This document shows, one piece after another, positions 9,963 through 21,056 of a stretch of DNA of 64,000 nt. Position 1 is the first letter of the stretch; the number at the start of each line of letters is the position of its first letter. A program made the position numbers and the translations under genes. Where the stretch lies: the NCBI GenBank assembly GCA_025200525.1, contig CM045761.1, forward strand, positions 38,324,190-38,388,189, read 5' to 3'. The notes beneath the pieces are model-generated. The model was not told where the DNA came from. It made no database searches and saw only the letters and a program-made list of their open reading frames with translations. This DNA comes from Camellia lanceoleosa (Eukaryota; Streptophyta; Magnoliopsida; Ericales; Theaceae).

Positions 9963-11658
9963 ATGGCCAGTAACGCACAAAACGAGAAGGTTGGGGGCAA
10001 CACTCCCGCTGGGAGTGGCAGGCCTATTGACCTTGACGTCGAAGGAGATAACCACAACGACAAATCCCGTGACCAGGGGCACGGAGCGAAAGACGTCGTC
10101 CAGGAGGGCGACACTTCGAGGAAGACGGACCAGGGCAGATACTACAAGGAGGATAACCTCCAGATATGGAGGGATAGGTGCATACGAAGGGATGAGGAAG
10201 TCAAGGACCTGGCAAACAAGTTGGCAGACCTGCAGTCGGTCGTCAACTTCATGATGCAAAACAATGTCATGCAGCCGCCATACCCACTGCAGGATACGCC
10301 AATCCCAGCAGTTAAAACTCAGAATGGAGGACGGAAGATAACTCCTGAAGCATCGCGACGCTCCATGAGCAAAAGGCACACTCACCCGCCCTCCGGGGAG
10401 GTCGGGCGAGAGGAATCCAGACAAGAGAAGTCCCGGAGGACGTATCATACAAAAGATCAGGAACCCAGAGAACATTGGCATGTACAAAAGCAGGCTCTCT
10501 GCTTTGACACAACCCATGGAGAAAGGTCAAAATGGGCACACCACGAGGCCGAGAGTAGTGTGCCAAAGGGACTAAAATCAAAAGATAGCCGAGCTCCGGG
10601 GAGGAGTAAAGAAGACTTGAGAAACTACCTCAAGAGGAGGGAACAGAACGCTGAAGCCGAGGTAAACTCATTCATCAAGCCGAGGACACCATTCTCGGTG
10701 GAACTGGACAAATTTGAAGCACCAAAAAGATTCAGCATGCCGAGGTTCCAAATTTATGATGGTAAGTCAGACCCTAACTTCCATGTTGGATTATTTTTAA
10801 ACTCAATGGCGTTATACAGTGGAAATGAGCCTTTGCTCTGCAAAGTATTCCCATCGTCCTTTGGGGAGATTGCATCGGACTGGTTCCATAGATTACCAAA
10901 GGGCAGCGTAAGGACGTGGGAAGGCCTGGCCGAGATGTTTGTGTCCAGGTTCGTGACGAACAAGCTACAGCCATTAAGGGTGGACTCTCTAATGGCTTTG
11001 AAGATCAGCAAGGATGAAGGCCTTAGGGCCTAGGCAAAAAGATATTATGAGGTGTTCAACCGAATACCTGAATGCAACCAGGAGGTAGCGGTCGTGTCTT
11101 TCAAGAACGACCTGAAAGAAGATTGTTCATTACGGAAATCTTTGGCAAAGACATTGCCAAAGAACATGGAGGAACTCATGGCAAGGATCGAAAAGTATGC
11201 CAGAGCCGAGGAGGATACATCGGCACCAAAGCAGGTCAAATAGGAGCAGGGGAATGGCTCGCCGAAGCGAAGCCGAAGTAACAACGGATTCAGCAAGGCA
11301 GAGGTAAAGCTGAGGGCTAAACAAGCAATAACAACCGTGTTCCGAATTCCAATTCAAAAGGTCCTAGGAAAAATTCGGAGCTAGCCCTATTTCAGAACAC
11401 CAGCAAGGCAACCCGGGGAGTTTATGGGAAGAAACGCGGACAGACATTGTTCGTATCACAATGAAAACGGACATACAACACAAGGTTGCAGAGCCTTAAA
11501 AGCACACTTGGAAGATCTGGTGAGGCAAGGCCACCTGAGAGACCTTGTCGATGAAACCAGAACAAGGGAAGAACATGCAGATCGCCTCGGTGCAACCCCA
11601 CCGCCCAACCGAGGCGTAAAGACCTCGGGTAGTAAATGTGATTCACTCCAAGGTGAAT
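9963..11658 (+). pseudogene. E1 gag (broken)
   Basis: The structural polyprotein begins MASNAQNEK at 9963, 36 bp after the LTR. Residues 60-100 form a short coiled coil (IWRDRCIRRDEEVKDLANKL), residues 110-230 are basic and disordered, and the capsid part (about 10670-11240) contains FPSSFGEIASDWFHRLPKGS and WEGLAEMFVSRFV, typical of plant retrotransposon gag. A zinc-knuckle-like motif, C-x2-H-x4-H-x4-C, is at 11448-11489. Lesions: TAG at 11031-11033 where E2 has TAT, TAG at 11241-11243, TAG at 11382-11384, and a frameshift near 11630. Gag would package RNA into virus-like particles; this copy gives only a shortened N-terminal product. Confidence 0.9.
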
Positions 11659-11659
11659 G

Positions 11660-13257
11660 AAAACGACATTCGGTGAGAAACCCAAAGAGTAAAACACTTG
11701 CAGTACGTGAACCAGGTCGAACTGAAAAGACCTCGGCCGAAAGATTGCCAAGGTCCGATGATAACCTTCACCGAGGCCGACCTAGAGATGGTCCAGCACC
11801 CGCATAATGATGCCTTGGTAGTATCCCTCCAGGTTGGGGAGTGCCAAGTAAAACGCATCCTGATAGATCAAGGCAGCTCTTGTGACATCATGTACGTTAG
11901 ATGTTACAAGGAGCTGGGCCTTCACCCTGACGACCTGGAGTAATCGAGTGGCCCGATGGTCGGCTTCAATGGAACGCCGACGTGGCCACTGGGTGCCACA
12001 ACCTTGGAAGTACAAGCAGGCACCAAGAAAATCAGGACCGAGTTTATCGTGATTGATACACCATCACCATACAATATCATCATAGGCAGGCCGTGGTTGC
12101 ATGCAATGGGGGCAGTACCATCAACATTGCACCAACTACTGCGCTTTCCAACAGAGTATGGGATTGAAGAAATTAGAGGGGATCAACTGCAGGCAAAGAA
12201 TTGCTCCATGGCAGCAATGAAGACTACTTGCAATGTTCAAGAACCAGCCAAGGCCGAAATTGAAGATGAGGACATGGAAGTCCTGGATGACGTCGGCAAG
12301 GAACCGGCCGAGAAGAGTGAGCAAACACTAAAGAAGGTCCTCGTCCGGGAGGGCGATGAGGAGCGCTTTTTTCTTCTCGGCTCAGGCTTAGCCGAAGAAG
12401 AGGAAAGAGAACTGGAAGCCTTTTTAAGAACAAACATAGAGGTGTTTGCCTGGACACCTTATGAAATGCCTGGCATTGACCCCGAGGTCACATGCCACAG
12501 ACTGAACGTCGACAGGTCGGCTAAACCTGTGATACAGCGAGCTAGGAGACCGACGTTGATACACGTCGAAGCAGTGGAGGAAGAAGTTGACAGACTTCTA
12601 GAAGCCAGGGCCATCAGAGAAGTCAATTATCCAACATGGCTATCAAACACTGTGGTGGTAAAGAAGAAAAACGGTAAATGGAGGGTTTGCGTGGATTTTA
12701 CAAGCCTAAATAAAGTCTGTCCCAAAGACAGCTTCCCTCTGCCAAAAATCGACCAGCTGGTGGATGCTACATCTGGACATGGTAGGATGAGCTTCCTGGA
12801 CGCATATAGGGGGTATCACCAGATAGCCATGTACCCCCCGGACGAGGAAAAGACGGCGTTCATCACCCCAAAAGGCCTGTACTGTTACAGGGTGATGCCT
12901 TTTGGACTAAAAAACGCAGGAGCAACCTACCAAAGGCTGGTAACCAAAATGTTCAAACACCAGATAGGCCAAACAGTGGAAGTCTACATCGACGACATGG
13001 TTGTAAAGACCAAGGAGCCAGAAAATCATCTTGCCGACCTAGCAGAGGTATTTAACATACACAAAACATATCGGCTCCGACTCAACGCATCAAAGTGCGC
13101 GTTTGGGGTCAGATCTGGTAAGTTTCTAGGATACCTGGTAACAAGAAGGGGAATAGAGGCGGCCGGATCGGATCAAGGCCATCCTAGATCTCTGAGCCCA
13201 ACCTCGGCAAAACAGTTCAAATGCTCCTTTGGCGGGCCACACCCTAAACAGTTATAA
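11660..13257 (+). pseudogene. E1 pol: aspartic protease and reverse transcriptase (broken)
   Basis: The protease has ILIDQGSSCDIMY with the catalytic Asp at 11866-11868 and a downstream IIIGRPWLH flap-like motif (about 12080). The reverse transcriptase spans roughly 12500-13150, with [50 protein letters not shown] and the catalytic YIDD at 12985-12996. Both active sites are intact in sequence. Protease and polymerase are separated by TAA at 11941-11943 between DDLE and SSGPMVGF, and the polymerase frame is lost near 13150-13200, where VTRRGIEA is followed by missense. The protease would cleave the polyprotein and the polymerase would copy element RNA, but no continuous product is possible. 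Confidence 0.9.
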
Positions 13258-14422
13258 AGGAAGTTCAGACAAGTGTAAACCCTTCTTCAACCTGGTAAAA
13301 AAGACTGCAGACTTCCTGTGGACCGAAGAATGTGAGGCCGCTTTGGCCGATCTAAAAAAGTACCTGATCACGGCTCCAGTCCTCTCGACACCTGAGCCCG
13401 GGGAAGAGTTGTTCTTATACTTAGCCGTGTCAGAACACGCAGTGAGCGCAGTACTAATCCGAGAAGAGCAAGGAGACCAGAAGGCTGTCTACTATGTAAG
13501 TAAAACCTTAGCTAGCGCTGAAACAAGGTACTTACCACTGGAGAAGTTAATGCTGGCCTTAGTTATGGCCTCAAAGAAGTTGAACCACTACTTCCAAGCA
13601 CACAAGATTGTGATACTAACAGAGCACCCATTGAAATCCCTGTTACAACAAGAAGACTTAACAGAAAGAATTGCAAGGTGGGCAGTAGCCTTGGCCCAGT
13701 ATGACCTGGAATTCAGGCCCAGAACAGCAATTAAGGGCCAAGTTTTGGCCGACTTTGTGGCAGAATTCACGCCGGAGTTCAACGAACGTCGGCCTCCGTT
13801 GAGCCGAGATGAACAAAGTCCTAGCAAGCAAGAAGAATCCCAGCCGACAGCAAAAGAGCAAAGGAAGGAAAAGCATAGACCTTGCAGCATCTACATCGGC
13901 GACTCATTCAGACTCTTTGTCGATGGAAGTTCAAACCGACGAGGAGCGGGGGCAGGAGTACTGCTGATATCCCCAAATGGAGAAATAATAGAACAATCCA
14001 TCCGTTTGGGGTTCAAGGCCTCAAACAATGAAGCTGAATACGAGGCATTAATTGCAGGACTAAAACTTGCAGCAGCAGCAGAAGCAGATGAGGTAATAGT
14101 TTTTTGTGATTCATAATTAATTGTTAACCAATCAATAGGAGAATTTGCAGCCAGGGACGAAAGGATGTCGGCATATGCAAGTGAGGTTATCAGATTAGCC
14201 GAGTTATTTCAAAATTGCCGACTTCTTCAAGTTAGCCGTGATGATAACAGCCACGCCGACGCTACACAACTGGCGAAGTTCAATGCGAGCAGAAAGACAA
14301 GAACAATTATGATCGACTACATGTCGGACGAGCATAGAGCCACGCACGCAGCACCTAAGCAATATGTGTGGACATGGGGCGAAATTTGGATGGATGCAAT
14401 TGTTGCGTTCCTAAAAGAATGA
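13229..14422 (+). pseudogene. E1 pol: degenerate RNase H plus second RNase H (broken)
   Basis: The first domain (13300-13640) matches the RNase H that follows reverse transcriptase in gypsy elements (DFLWTEECEAALADLKKYL, YYVSKTLASAETRYLPLEK, EHPLKSLLQ). The usual catalytic Asp is missing, because LYLAVSEHAVSAV stands where YxDAS is expected. The second domain (13905-14280) is a full RNase HI type: FVDGSSN, SNNEAEYEALIAG, FCDS and NSHAD supply the D-E-D-D set. This acquired domain marks the Tat/Ogre lineage and probably does the RNA removal. A TAA at 14114-14116 (where E3 has CAA) splits it, and small indels follow ADATQLAK. Confidence 0.85.
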
Positions 14423-14464
14423 AAACTGCCAGAAGATCGCAAAGAGGCACACAAAGTCAGACTA

Positions 14465-15622
14465 AAGTCGGCCGATTCGGCTGATTTGCGGAGGACATCT
14501 CTACAGAAGGTCCTTCACTGGACCCCTTCTAAGGTGCGTACACCCTTTACAAGTTGAAGATTTTTTATATGAAATTCATGAAGGGATTTGTGGAAGCCAC
14601 ACTAGGGGCAGATCGTTAGCCCATAAGGCCATTACCCAAGGGTATTGGTGGCCATACATGCAAAAGGATGCAGAAGCATATGTGAAGAAGTGCGAACCAT
14701 GCCAACAGTTTGCACCTTTGATTCATCAGCCAGCTGCCGACCTAAATCCAGTATCCAGCCCTTGGCCGTTTGCCCAATGGGGCATGGATCTGGTCGGACA
14801 ACTTCCCCAGGCAACTGGGCAGAGAAAATACTTGCTAGTAGCAACGGATTACTTCACAAAGTGGATAGAGGTAGAACCTCTTGCTAAAATCCGAGATGTG
14901 GACGTCAAGAATTTCATATGGAAGAACATCATCACCAGATTTGGCATTCCCAGAGCCATTGTTGCTTACGGAACGCAGCTTTGACAAAGAAGCTCATCAA
15001 GAACTTCTGTGCGAAATTCAAGATCAAGAATTACTTTTCCACACCAAGTTTCCCCCAAAGTAATGGACAAGCAGAAGCATCCAACAAAGTAATTTTGGAT
15101 GGAATAAAGAAGAGGTTGCAGGCAGCAAAAGGGAAATGGGTAGACGAATTACCCAACATGCTTTGGGCATATCGGACTACGCCGAGAAGATCAACAGGGG
15201 AATCTCCCTTTGCCATGGCCTATGGCACAGAAGCAGTCATTCCTCTAGAAGTCGGCATCCCAGGGATCCGAACCCAAGGAGTTGAAAATGGGACCAATGA
15301 TATACTCTTAGCCAGAGATCTGGATCTTTTGGAAGAACGAAGAGAGAAGGCTGCAATTCAGCTTACAGTGTACCAGCAACAGCTTGCCAGAGCCTACAAC
15401 AAGAAGGTCAACCCTAGAGATTTTCAAGTCGGCGACCTAGTCTTGAGAAAAGTGGTCGGCAACAAGAAGGATCCCAGAGAGGGCAAGCTTGGCCCAAACT
15501 GGGAAGGGCCTTACAGAATTACCTCGGTGTTAGGTAATGGAGCATATCGGCTTGAGGACAATGAGGGCAAAGCATTGCCAAGACCCTGGAACACTTGTAA
15601 TCTGAAATTTTTCTATCATTGA
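14465..15622 (+). pseudogene. E1 pol: integrase (frameshifted)
   Basis: The zinc-binding N-terminus (HEGICGSH...CEPCQQ, 14575-14710) is followed by the DDE core: Asp in WGMDLVG (about 14785), a damaged second-Asp region at 14965-14985 where a frameshift gives VAYGTQL instead of an NGTQFD-like string, and Glu in SNGQAEASN (about 15070). The C-terminal part has GDLVLRKVVGNKKD and GPYRI, the GPY/F-type module, ending PWNTCNLKFFYH at 15622. Family length and order are normal. The enzyme would insert the cDNA. The frameshift and an earlier stop near 14420 inactivate it. Confidence 0.9.
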
Positions 15623-15754
15623 GATGATCATTTTTCTTGGCCGATGTCATCAATAAACTCACATGACTGATAAAGATGCTGGAAGACATGAACAATGAGA
15701 ACCCAAGTGGAACTCAGGTTCACATTGAGGGCAGAGAAGATACAAAGCCTACCA

Positions 15755-16488
15755 CTTGTTGAAATTTGTAGCAATTTACAAGTTGGTCTGGCCGAATACA
15801 AAGCCTACCACTTGTTGAAATTTGTAGCAATTTACAAGTTGGTCTGGCCGAATACAAAGCCTACCACTTGTTGAAATTTGTAGCAATTTACAAGTTGGTC
15901 TGGGCGAATACAAAGTCTACCACTTGTTGAAATTTGTAGCAATTTACAAGTTGGTCTGACCGAATACAAAGTTTGCCGCTTGTTAAAATTTATAGCAATT
16001 TACAAGTTGGTCAAACCGGTACAAAGCTTAGCTTCGCTTGTTGAAATTTGTAGCAATTTACAAGTTGAAGTTAAGCCGAGATGGTTCCTTAGCTTCGCTT
16101 GTTGAAATTTGTAGCAATTTACAAGTGGAAGTTAAGCCGAGATTACTACTCTCCTCGCTTGTTGAAATTTGTAGCAATTTACAAGTCGGGGTGAAGCTGA
16201 TGCTATTGCTAACAGACGTATAGCAACCCACAAGGTGGTCAAGCCAAAGATGATGTTTAATCCTTGTTGAAATTTGTAGCAATTTACAAGTTGAAGTTAA
16301 GCCGACATGTTATCATCTGTTGAAATTTGCAGCAATTTACAGGTTGAAATAAAGGTTAAGTATATTGTTTAAACCCTTGTTGAAATTTGCAGCAATTTAC
16401 AAGTAGATCATTGTTTAACATTTGTTTTAACTTGAGTAAAGTTTACTGTTTATACTAATCCTTGTTGAAATTTGTAGCAATTTACAAG
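15755..16488 (+). repeat. E1 hairpin tandem array (about 13 units, 56-61-bp period)
   Basis: The unit core starts at 15755, 15811, 15867, 15923, 15979, 16037, 16098 and 16158, then a degenerate copy near 16208, then 16263, 16317, 16376 and 16461. The first five are exactly 56 bp apart. Each core is a near-perfect inverted repeat: outer stem CTTGT with ACAAG, an unpaired TG, inner stem AAATT with AATTT, and loop TGTAGC. The array lies between the 3' end of the sense integrase and the 3' end of the convergent antisense gene. Hairpins would form in transcripts from either strand. Function unknown; a shared terminator or processing region is one possibility. Confidence 0.9.
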
Positions 16489-17008
16489 TAAGTCAGACTG
16501 AGATTTTTGTTTAAACTTAAGAAAAGTTTGCAAAAGTTAACATTGACCCCGAGGATAGTATATGTTTTATACTTATGAAAAGATTGCAGGTCAGTATCTT
16601 GCCGACGTAAAACTTGGAGTTATCATACCCGAGGTATGTAACCCCGAGGAGATTATACAAAGGAAGAATTATGTAAATCATGCAAAATATCCTAAGTATG
16701 GAGCCATACAGAAGCAATGAAGAATTAAAGACTGAAGCATAAAGATAAAAACAGTTGTATATGAAGAAGGCACAATGGCCTAGCAGAAGTGAATTGTTCT
16801 TAAACAACAAAAAGGCACATCGGCCAAAAAGATGAAGCTTACATTGTCCAAAGAACAAAGAAAAGAAACAAAATACAAAGAAGAAAATACAAAAGACATT
16901 CAAACTTCTTCAACTTGAACAGATGGTTGAAATTTGAAACCTCCGAAAGCTGGCGAGAACCACCTCGGCATCTTTTGCTTCACAACCTCTGCGTCTTCTT
17001 CTACAACC

Positions 17009-19341
17009 TCAAAGATCCTTGTCTACTACGACCTCGGCCTCCTTATCTGCCACAATCTCGGCGTCGATCTCGGCCAGAGTATTCTCAACAGTTTTCTCAG
17101 CCAGAAGCAGGTCAGAAGATAGCACGCCCGTGTTAGCTCCCTTGGGCACCTTCTTAACCTCCTCATCCTCCTCTAGGGTTAAGTCCATGACTTGGTCACC
17201 CTCAGGAGGAGACTTGGTCTCACTGGCATCCTTGGGCTTCCTTACCAAGGCCTCGTTATCTTTATTCTCTTCATCTTCATCTTCATCCTCAGCCTCGGAT
17301 TCAGATTCAACTTCTTCCTCAGCCTGAGTTGAAGGTGGAGGAGGAGGAAAGGGAAGAGGGATAGCTTCGGCCTTGCGCCATGGCGAATCAGTAAGAAGAT
17401 CAAGTTTTTTGGCTAAGGACATCCAACCAAGGTTAAAACCCCTGTTGCATGCCTGCTTAACTTGTAATTTGTAATCTTCTGCCACATCGGCCATGCCTTG
17501 GGCGTAAGCCTTGTCATCGGTCGCTTTGATTTCGGCATCCTTTGTAGCCAGCGCTTCCTGGAGCTCTTTCTCGGCCTGGGCCGCTTTTTCTTCGGCCTCT
17601 TTCTGCTGAGCTATAGCAACGGTTTTAACAGCTTCAGCAGCCTCGGCCTTTTCATCGGCTATCTGTTTAGCCTTAGTTACCTCCTCGGCCTGATCCTCCA
17701 GCTTTTTCATTTTATTTTGGAGACTCCTATTTTGTTTCGGGAGGCCAGCAAACTCCTTCTTCATCTCGGATAACTTCTCCCCCGTTTCAAAAGCCTGCAT
17801 GGAGAAGGAGTGGGTGTGTTGCATGGCCTGAAAGAATACAAGGCAAAAGTTATTACAGAATATTTCAAAATTTTACAAGTATGAAAGACAAGTTATCAAA
17901 TTCAAAGACTTACTTGAACAGAACGCTGCAACATAAGGGCGTAATTCTCATATCCACTCATCTTGGCGTTACGCTCCAGATCGCCCTCAAGGAGAACTGC
18001 AGTGCTGAGTGCCACGCCGATGTTTACGTCGGCGGCGCTTTCGTTGGCATAGACGGGCCTGTTTTCAAGTGTGATTTTGGGCTCCCAGGGAACTTTGGGA
18101 ACTCTAGATCCCGAAGTCGTCGCAGACGACGACCTCGGCCTTTTTGCCTGAGTAGACCCTGATGACTGGGCCTCAACAGGTCTTTTGGCAGGTGCAGAGG
18201 AGGACTTCTTGTTCTCGGCCAACTGGGAGATTGGCAGAGCGTCTTCGACCTCGGCCTCAGTAGCCTTGGATTTTGGTGGGGGCTTCTTGGTCTTTTTCGG
18301 CTTCGGTGGGGGCACCGTTTGGGATGGCACAGCATCCACATCGGCTGGAAGGTCGACGAGCAGGTCTAGCACTACTGGCTTCGGGCGCACCATTTCGGCA
18401 GTTTTGACAAGACGTCGGCGACGCTTTCTTTCTTGAACTGGAACCAAGTATGGTGTCGATGTGGAAGGCTGATCAGCTGGGTCAGGTGTGGACTCTTGAT
18501 CGGTTCTTGATGTGGATGCGGTCTGAGTCGTGGCAGTTGGTGGAGAAGCGCTCTTTTTCTTCTTCTTTGGAACGTCGGCCAAAGTTGACTTGTAGGTGGG
18601 GATGAAATTCAACACCAATGGAGCTCTGCGTTTCTGGAGCGGAAGGTCCAGGAGCTTCTTCAAGCCTTTCCCAGGGTAGTAGGACTGGCGAAAGTCCTTG
18701 GGAGGCTTGCGAACGTCTGCAAAAAGAAACACAATATCAGAAATAGATAAAATTTTTTGAAAACTTGAAGAAAGCAACAGCTAAGCAGTTGACGTTGGGC
18801 TCTTACCCTTGCCCTCTTTTACTGTTCGGGGGAGAGGAAAAAGATGGACTTCTTCATCTGGGCCAAACTCCCAGTTACCAGATGCAATAAGGTAGTCATC
18901 TCCAGCACCTTTGTTGGAGTCAGGAAGGTCGGCTACGATTTTATATTCAGTAGACCTCGGCTTGAGGTAATACACATAATCTTTTTCCTTTAGGTTAAGG
19001 GCACACATGGTGTAACAGTATTGGATGTCGGCAAGAGTGATCCTAACACTCTCTTGCTGAGCTAAGGTTATTATACCATTGAGTGTTCTATAGGCGTTGA
19101 TGGTGAGTTGCATAGGGTTTAGGGTATAGTAATGAAGGACTTCGCGAAAAAGGGGATCTAGAGGGAACCGAAGTCCACACTGGACAAAGGCTACAACAGG
19201 AAAGGGCATGGTGTCATTCTCGGGCATAATAGAGTCTTCCTCCTTAGCCAGTCTTAGATGGACATCCTCTGGGATGGAGAACTCTTGCCTAAAAAATTCT
19301 AGTTTGGTTGGGGTGTTAACCCTATCTCTCCACACACCCAT
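17009..19341 (-). CDS. E1 antisense accessory gene, spliced, intact (718 aa inferred)
   Basis: Three minus-strand coding exons join in frame: 19341-18807, 18716-17914 and 17827-17009. Intron 1 (18806-18717, 90 bp) and intron 2 (17913-17828, 86 bp) have GTAAG donors and T-rich tracts ending CAG. Phases agree (a GAC codon is split across intron 1; intron 2 falls between codons). Exon 1 resembles the 'putative gypsy type transposon' domain of plants (PF04195 by recall; MPFPVVAFVQCGLRFPL, LKPRSTEYKIVADLP). Exon 2 is low-complexity with nuclear-signal-like KKKKK and PKPKKTKKPPP, then a conserved end (ESAADVNIGVALST). Exon 3 is an Ala/Glu/Lys coiled coil followed by a conserved CNRGFNLGWM region, a proline run and an acidic tail. 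There is no catalytic motif. Antisense genes are known in Tat elements such as maize Grande; their role is unsettled. Confidence 0.85.
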
Positions 19342-20271
19342 GGTTTTGGTATAAAAGTATTTGGCTACAGAAACAAGATACTCCTAAAGGATTCTTGGGA
19401 CCTCGGCTTAAACCTAGGTGTATATTGGTGAAGTTGGTTTCAGTTTTTCCTAAGGATTGATGGTTCTATAAGCAAATCCCAAACCTAAATCTACGGAGAA
19501 CGAGTATGAAGGACAGAAAATCTGGAAAACAGAAAAGCAAGAGCGAAGCTTCAGATTCAAGAATACAAAGGGTGGAAGACCAAGAATAGAGGAGAAACAG
19601 TGTAAATGCTCATATGTAAAATCAAGAAATAAAGACGTATTCAGGTGAATGATTCGCAAATTAAATACTAGAGCAGAACAACAATGGCAAGAAATTTCAG
19701 GGATAAATCAAGAACTGGAGGAGAAAAGCCAGTTGCTTACCAGAAAAGGTGAAGGCCGGAATGAGCTACGCTGAGGTCAGATGGCGGACGCTACAGTGGC
19801 GAAAGCTTCACAGAAATGGCAAATACAAGGCAGTAGCAGAGTTGAGAGCTTCGAGCGATGGCAGATTCGAAGAAGAGGGAGCTTTAGAGAGAGAGAAAGC
19901 AAGGAAATCAAAATGCAAAAGTGAAGAGAAAAGGAGAGAGGCAAATGTTTTGTCCAAAAAGTGAAACGGCAGCAAAAGCAGAGTATTAAATGCGCCTGGG
20001 TTAACGCATACGTCAGACGGCGCAAGCAGAGAAAAGACGGCTTGCAGGCGCGTCACCAGCACGGACCAATAAGGGTAAAACGCGTCGGTGGAACGGTCGA
20101 AAAATGGTGCATGACAGCTCCTATGCGTAGGAGCATTGATCTGAATTCTTGCTCTTTGAGGAAGACATGTCGGCCTGAAATCGATGATCTCGGCTAGAAA
20201 GTTTTTAAGCCGACGTACGAGAAAGAATGTTCAATGTAAGTTCCATCACCTCAGTATGCCGAGGTAATAGA
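19342..20271 (-). promoter_or_regulatory. E1 antisense leader, 5'-UTR intron and promoter region
   Basis: On the minus strand a CTG|GTAAGC donor (about 19735-19747) and a TTGTTTCTGTAG acceptor (about 19364-19375) frame a probable intron of about 380 bp just upstream of the antisense ATG. Upstream of the donor the minus strand is CT-rich (19840-19950), as plant leaders often are. A TTTAATACTC string near 19983 is the best TATA candidate. The donor recurs in E0 and E2. Short ORFs here are not supported. Confidence 0.55.
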
Positions 20272-20285
20272 ACTTAGGGGGCAGT
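20272..20285 (+). other. E1 polypurine tract
   Basis: ACTTAGGGGGCAGT directly precedes the 3' LTR. E2 has the near-identical CCTAGGGGGCAGT at the same place (43181-43193). This primes plus-strand DNA synthesis. Confidence 0.85.
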
Positions 20286-21051
20286 TGTGGGGTTATATTT
20301 CTGAGTATCAACACGTGGCAAGGTGACGCCGACGTGTCAGCCGAGGTGCCACGTGTCACAGTAATTTTTACTGAGGTAATCTAAGAGTTGCCGAGGTTAT
20401 CTCCGAAGATATCTTAATCCAAGACAAAGGCCTCTCCTTTTCTTATACCTCGGCTTAACATGTAAAGGCCGTGCTACTGAAGAAGAATTAAGCCGAGGTA
20501 ACTGTCAGGTCGGCCATACCTACCTATATAATATGATAATATTATCTTGGTCAGGTGGATATACAGCCCTGTGAAGAAAGCCTTGAGGCAGAAACTGCTG
20601 GCCATGAGGCCATATGAGTTGGCCATGAGGCCACGAGCAGCCATGTGGAGTAATGAAGAGCTTTTATCTGGAAAGCTGCCAAAAGTGCAACAGTGGGTTG
20701 GCAGCCAGCTCAAAAGCTGGTGGCCTCTCCATTAACTTCTCTGGTATATATATGGAGAGGTTGAGAAGAATGAGGAGGACGGATGATGGACAGAACACAT
20801 ACAACTATAAGCTAATTGTAACATTTACAATCATAAGCTTAGAGAGCAAAGTGAGAGAGAGAATTACAGAGAGTTAAGTGTAATTCTTACTGCTTATTCA
20901 ATATAGTGAATTACCTCGGCCTCCCGTGGACGTAGGCAATTTTGCCGAACCACGTTAAATTCTTTGTGTTATTATTTGTGCCATCTATTCTGCCTGTGTT
21001 CTACAGCTGAATCACTAAGATAGGCAGTGTGATCAGAAAATCACCCACACA
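20286..21051 (+). repeat. E1 3' LTR (766 bp)
   Basis: Same length and ends as the 5' LTR. Differences seen by eye include TTACTGAGG for TACCGAGG, ATATC for ATAGC, GGTCGGCC for GGTCGACC and GACGTAGG for GACGTGGG, roughly a dozen in all. Followed by the AGTAT duplication at 21052-21056. Confidence 0.95.
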
Positions 21052-21056
21052 AGTAT

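Larger units (their letters stand above)
9162..21051 (+). mobile_element. E1: complete Tat-lineage Ty3/gypsy retrotransposon
   Basis: An 11.9-kb element with two 766-bp LTRs, a primer-binding site, gag, aspartic protease, reverse transcriptase, two RNase H domains, integrase, a hairpin repeat array, a spliced antisense gene, a polypurine tract and a 5-bp target duplication. The second RNase H between reverse transcriptase and integrase, and the long 3' region with an antisense gene, are hallmarks of the Tat/Ogre lineage. By eye the two LTRs differ at about twelve positions, so the insertion is fairly recent. The sense genes are all interrupted, so it cannot move by itself. It inserted into the spacer beside the PPR pseudogene. 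Confidence 0.95.
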
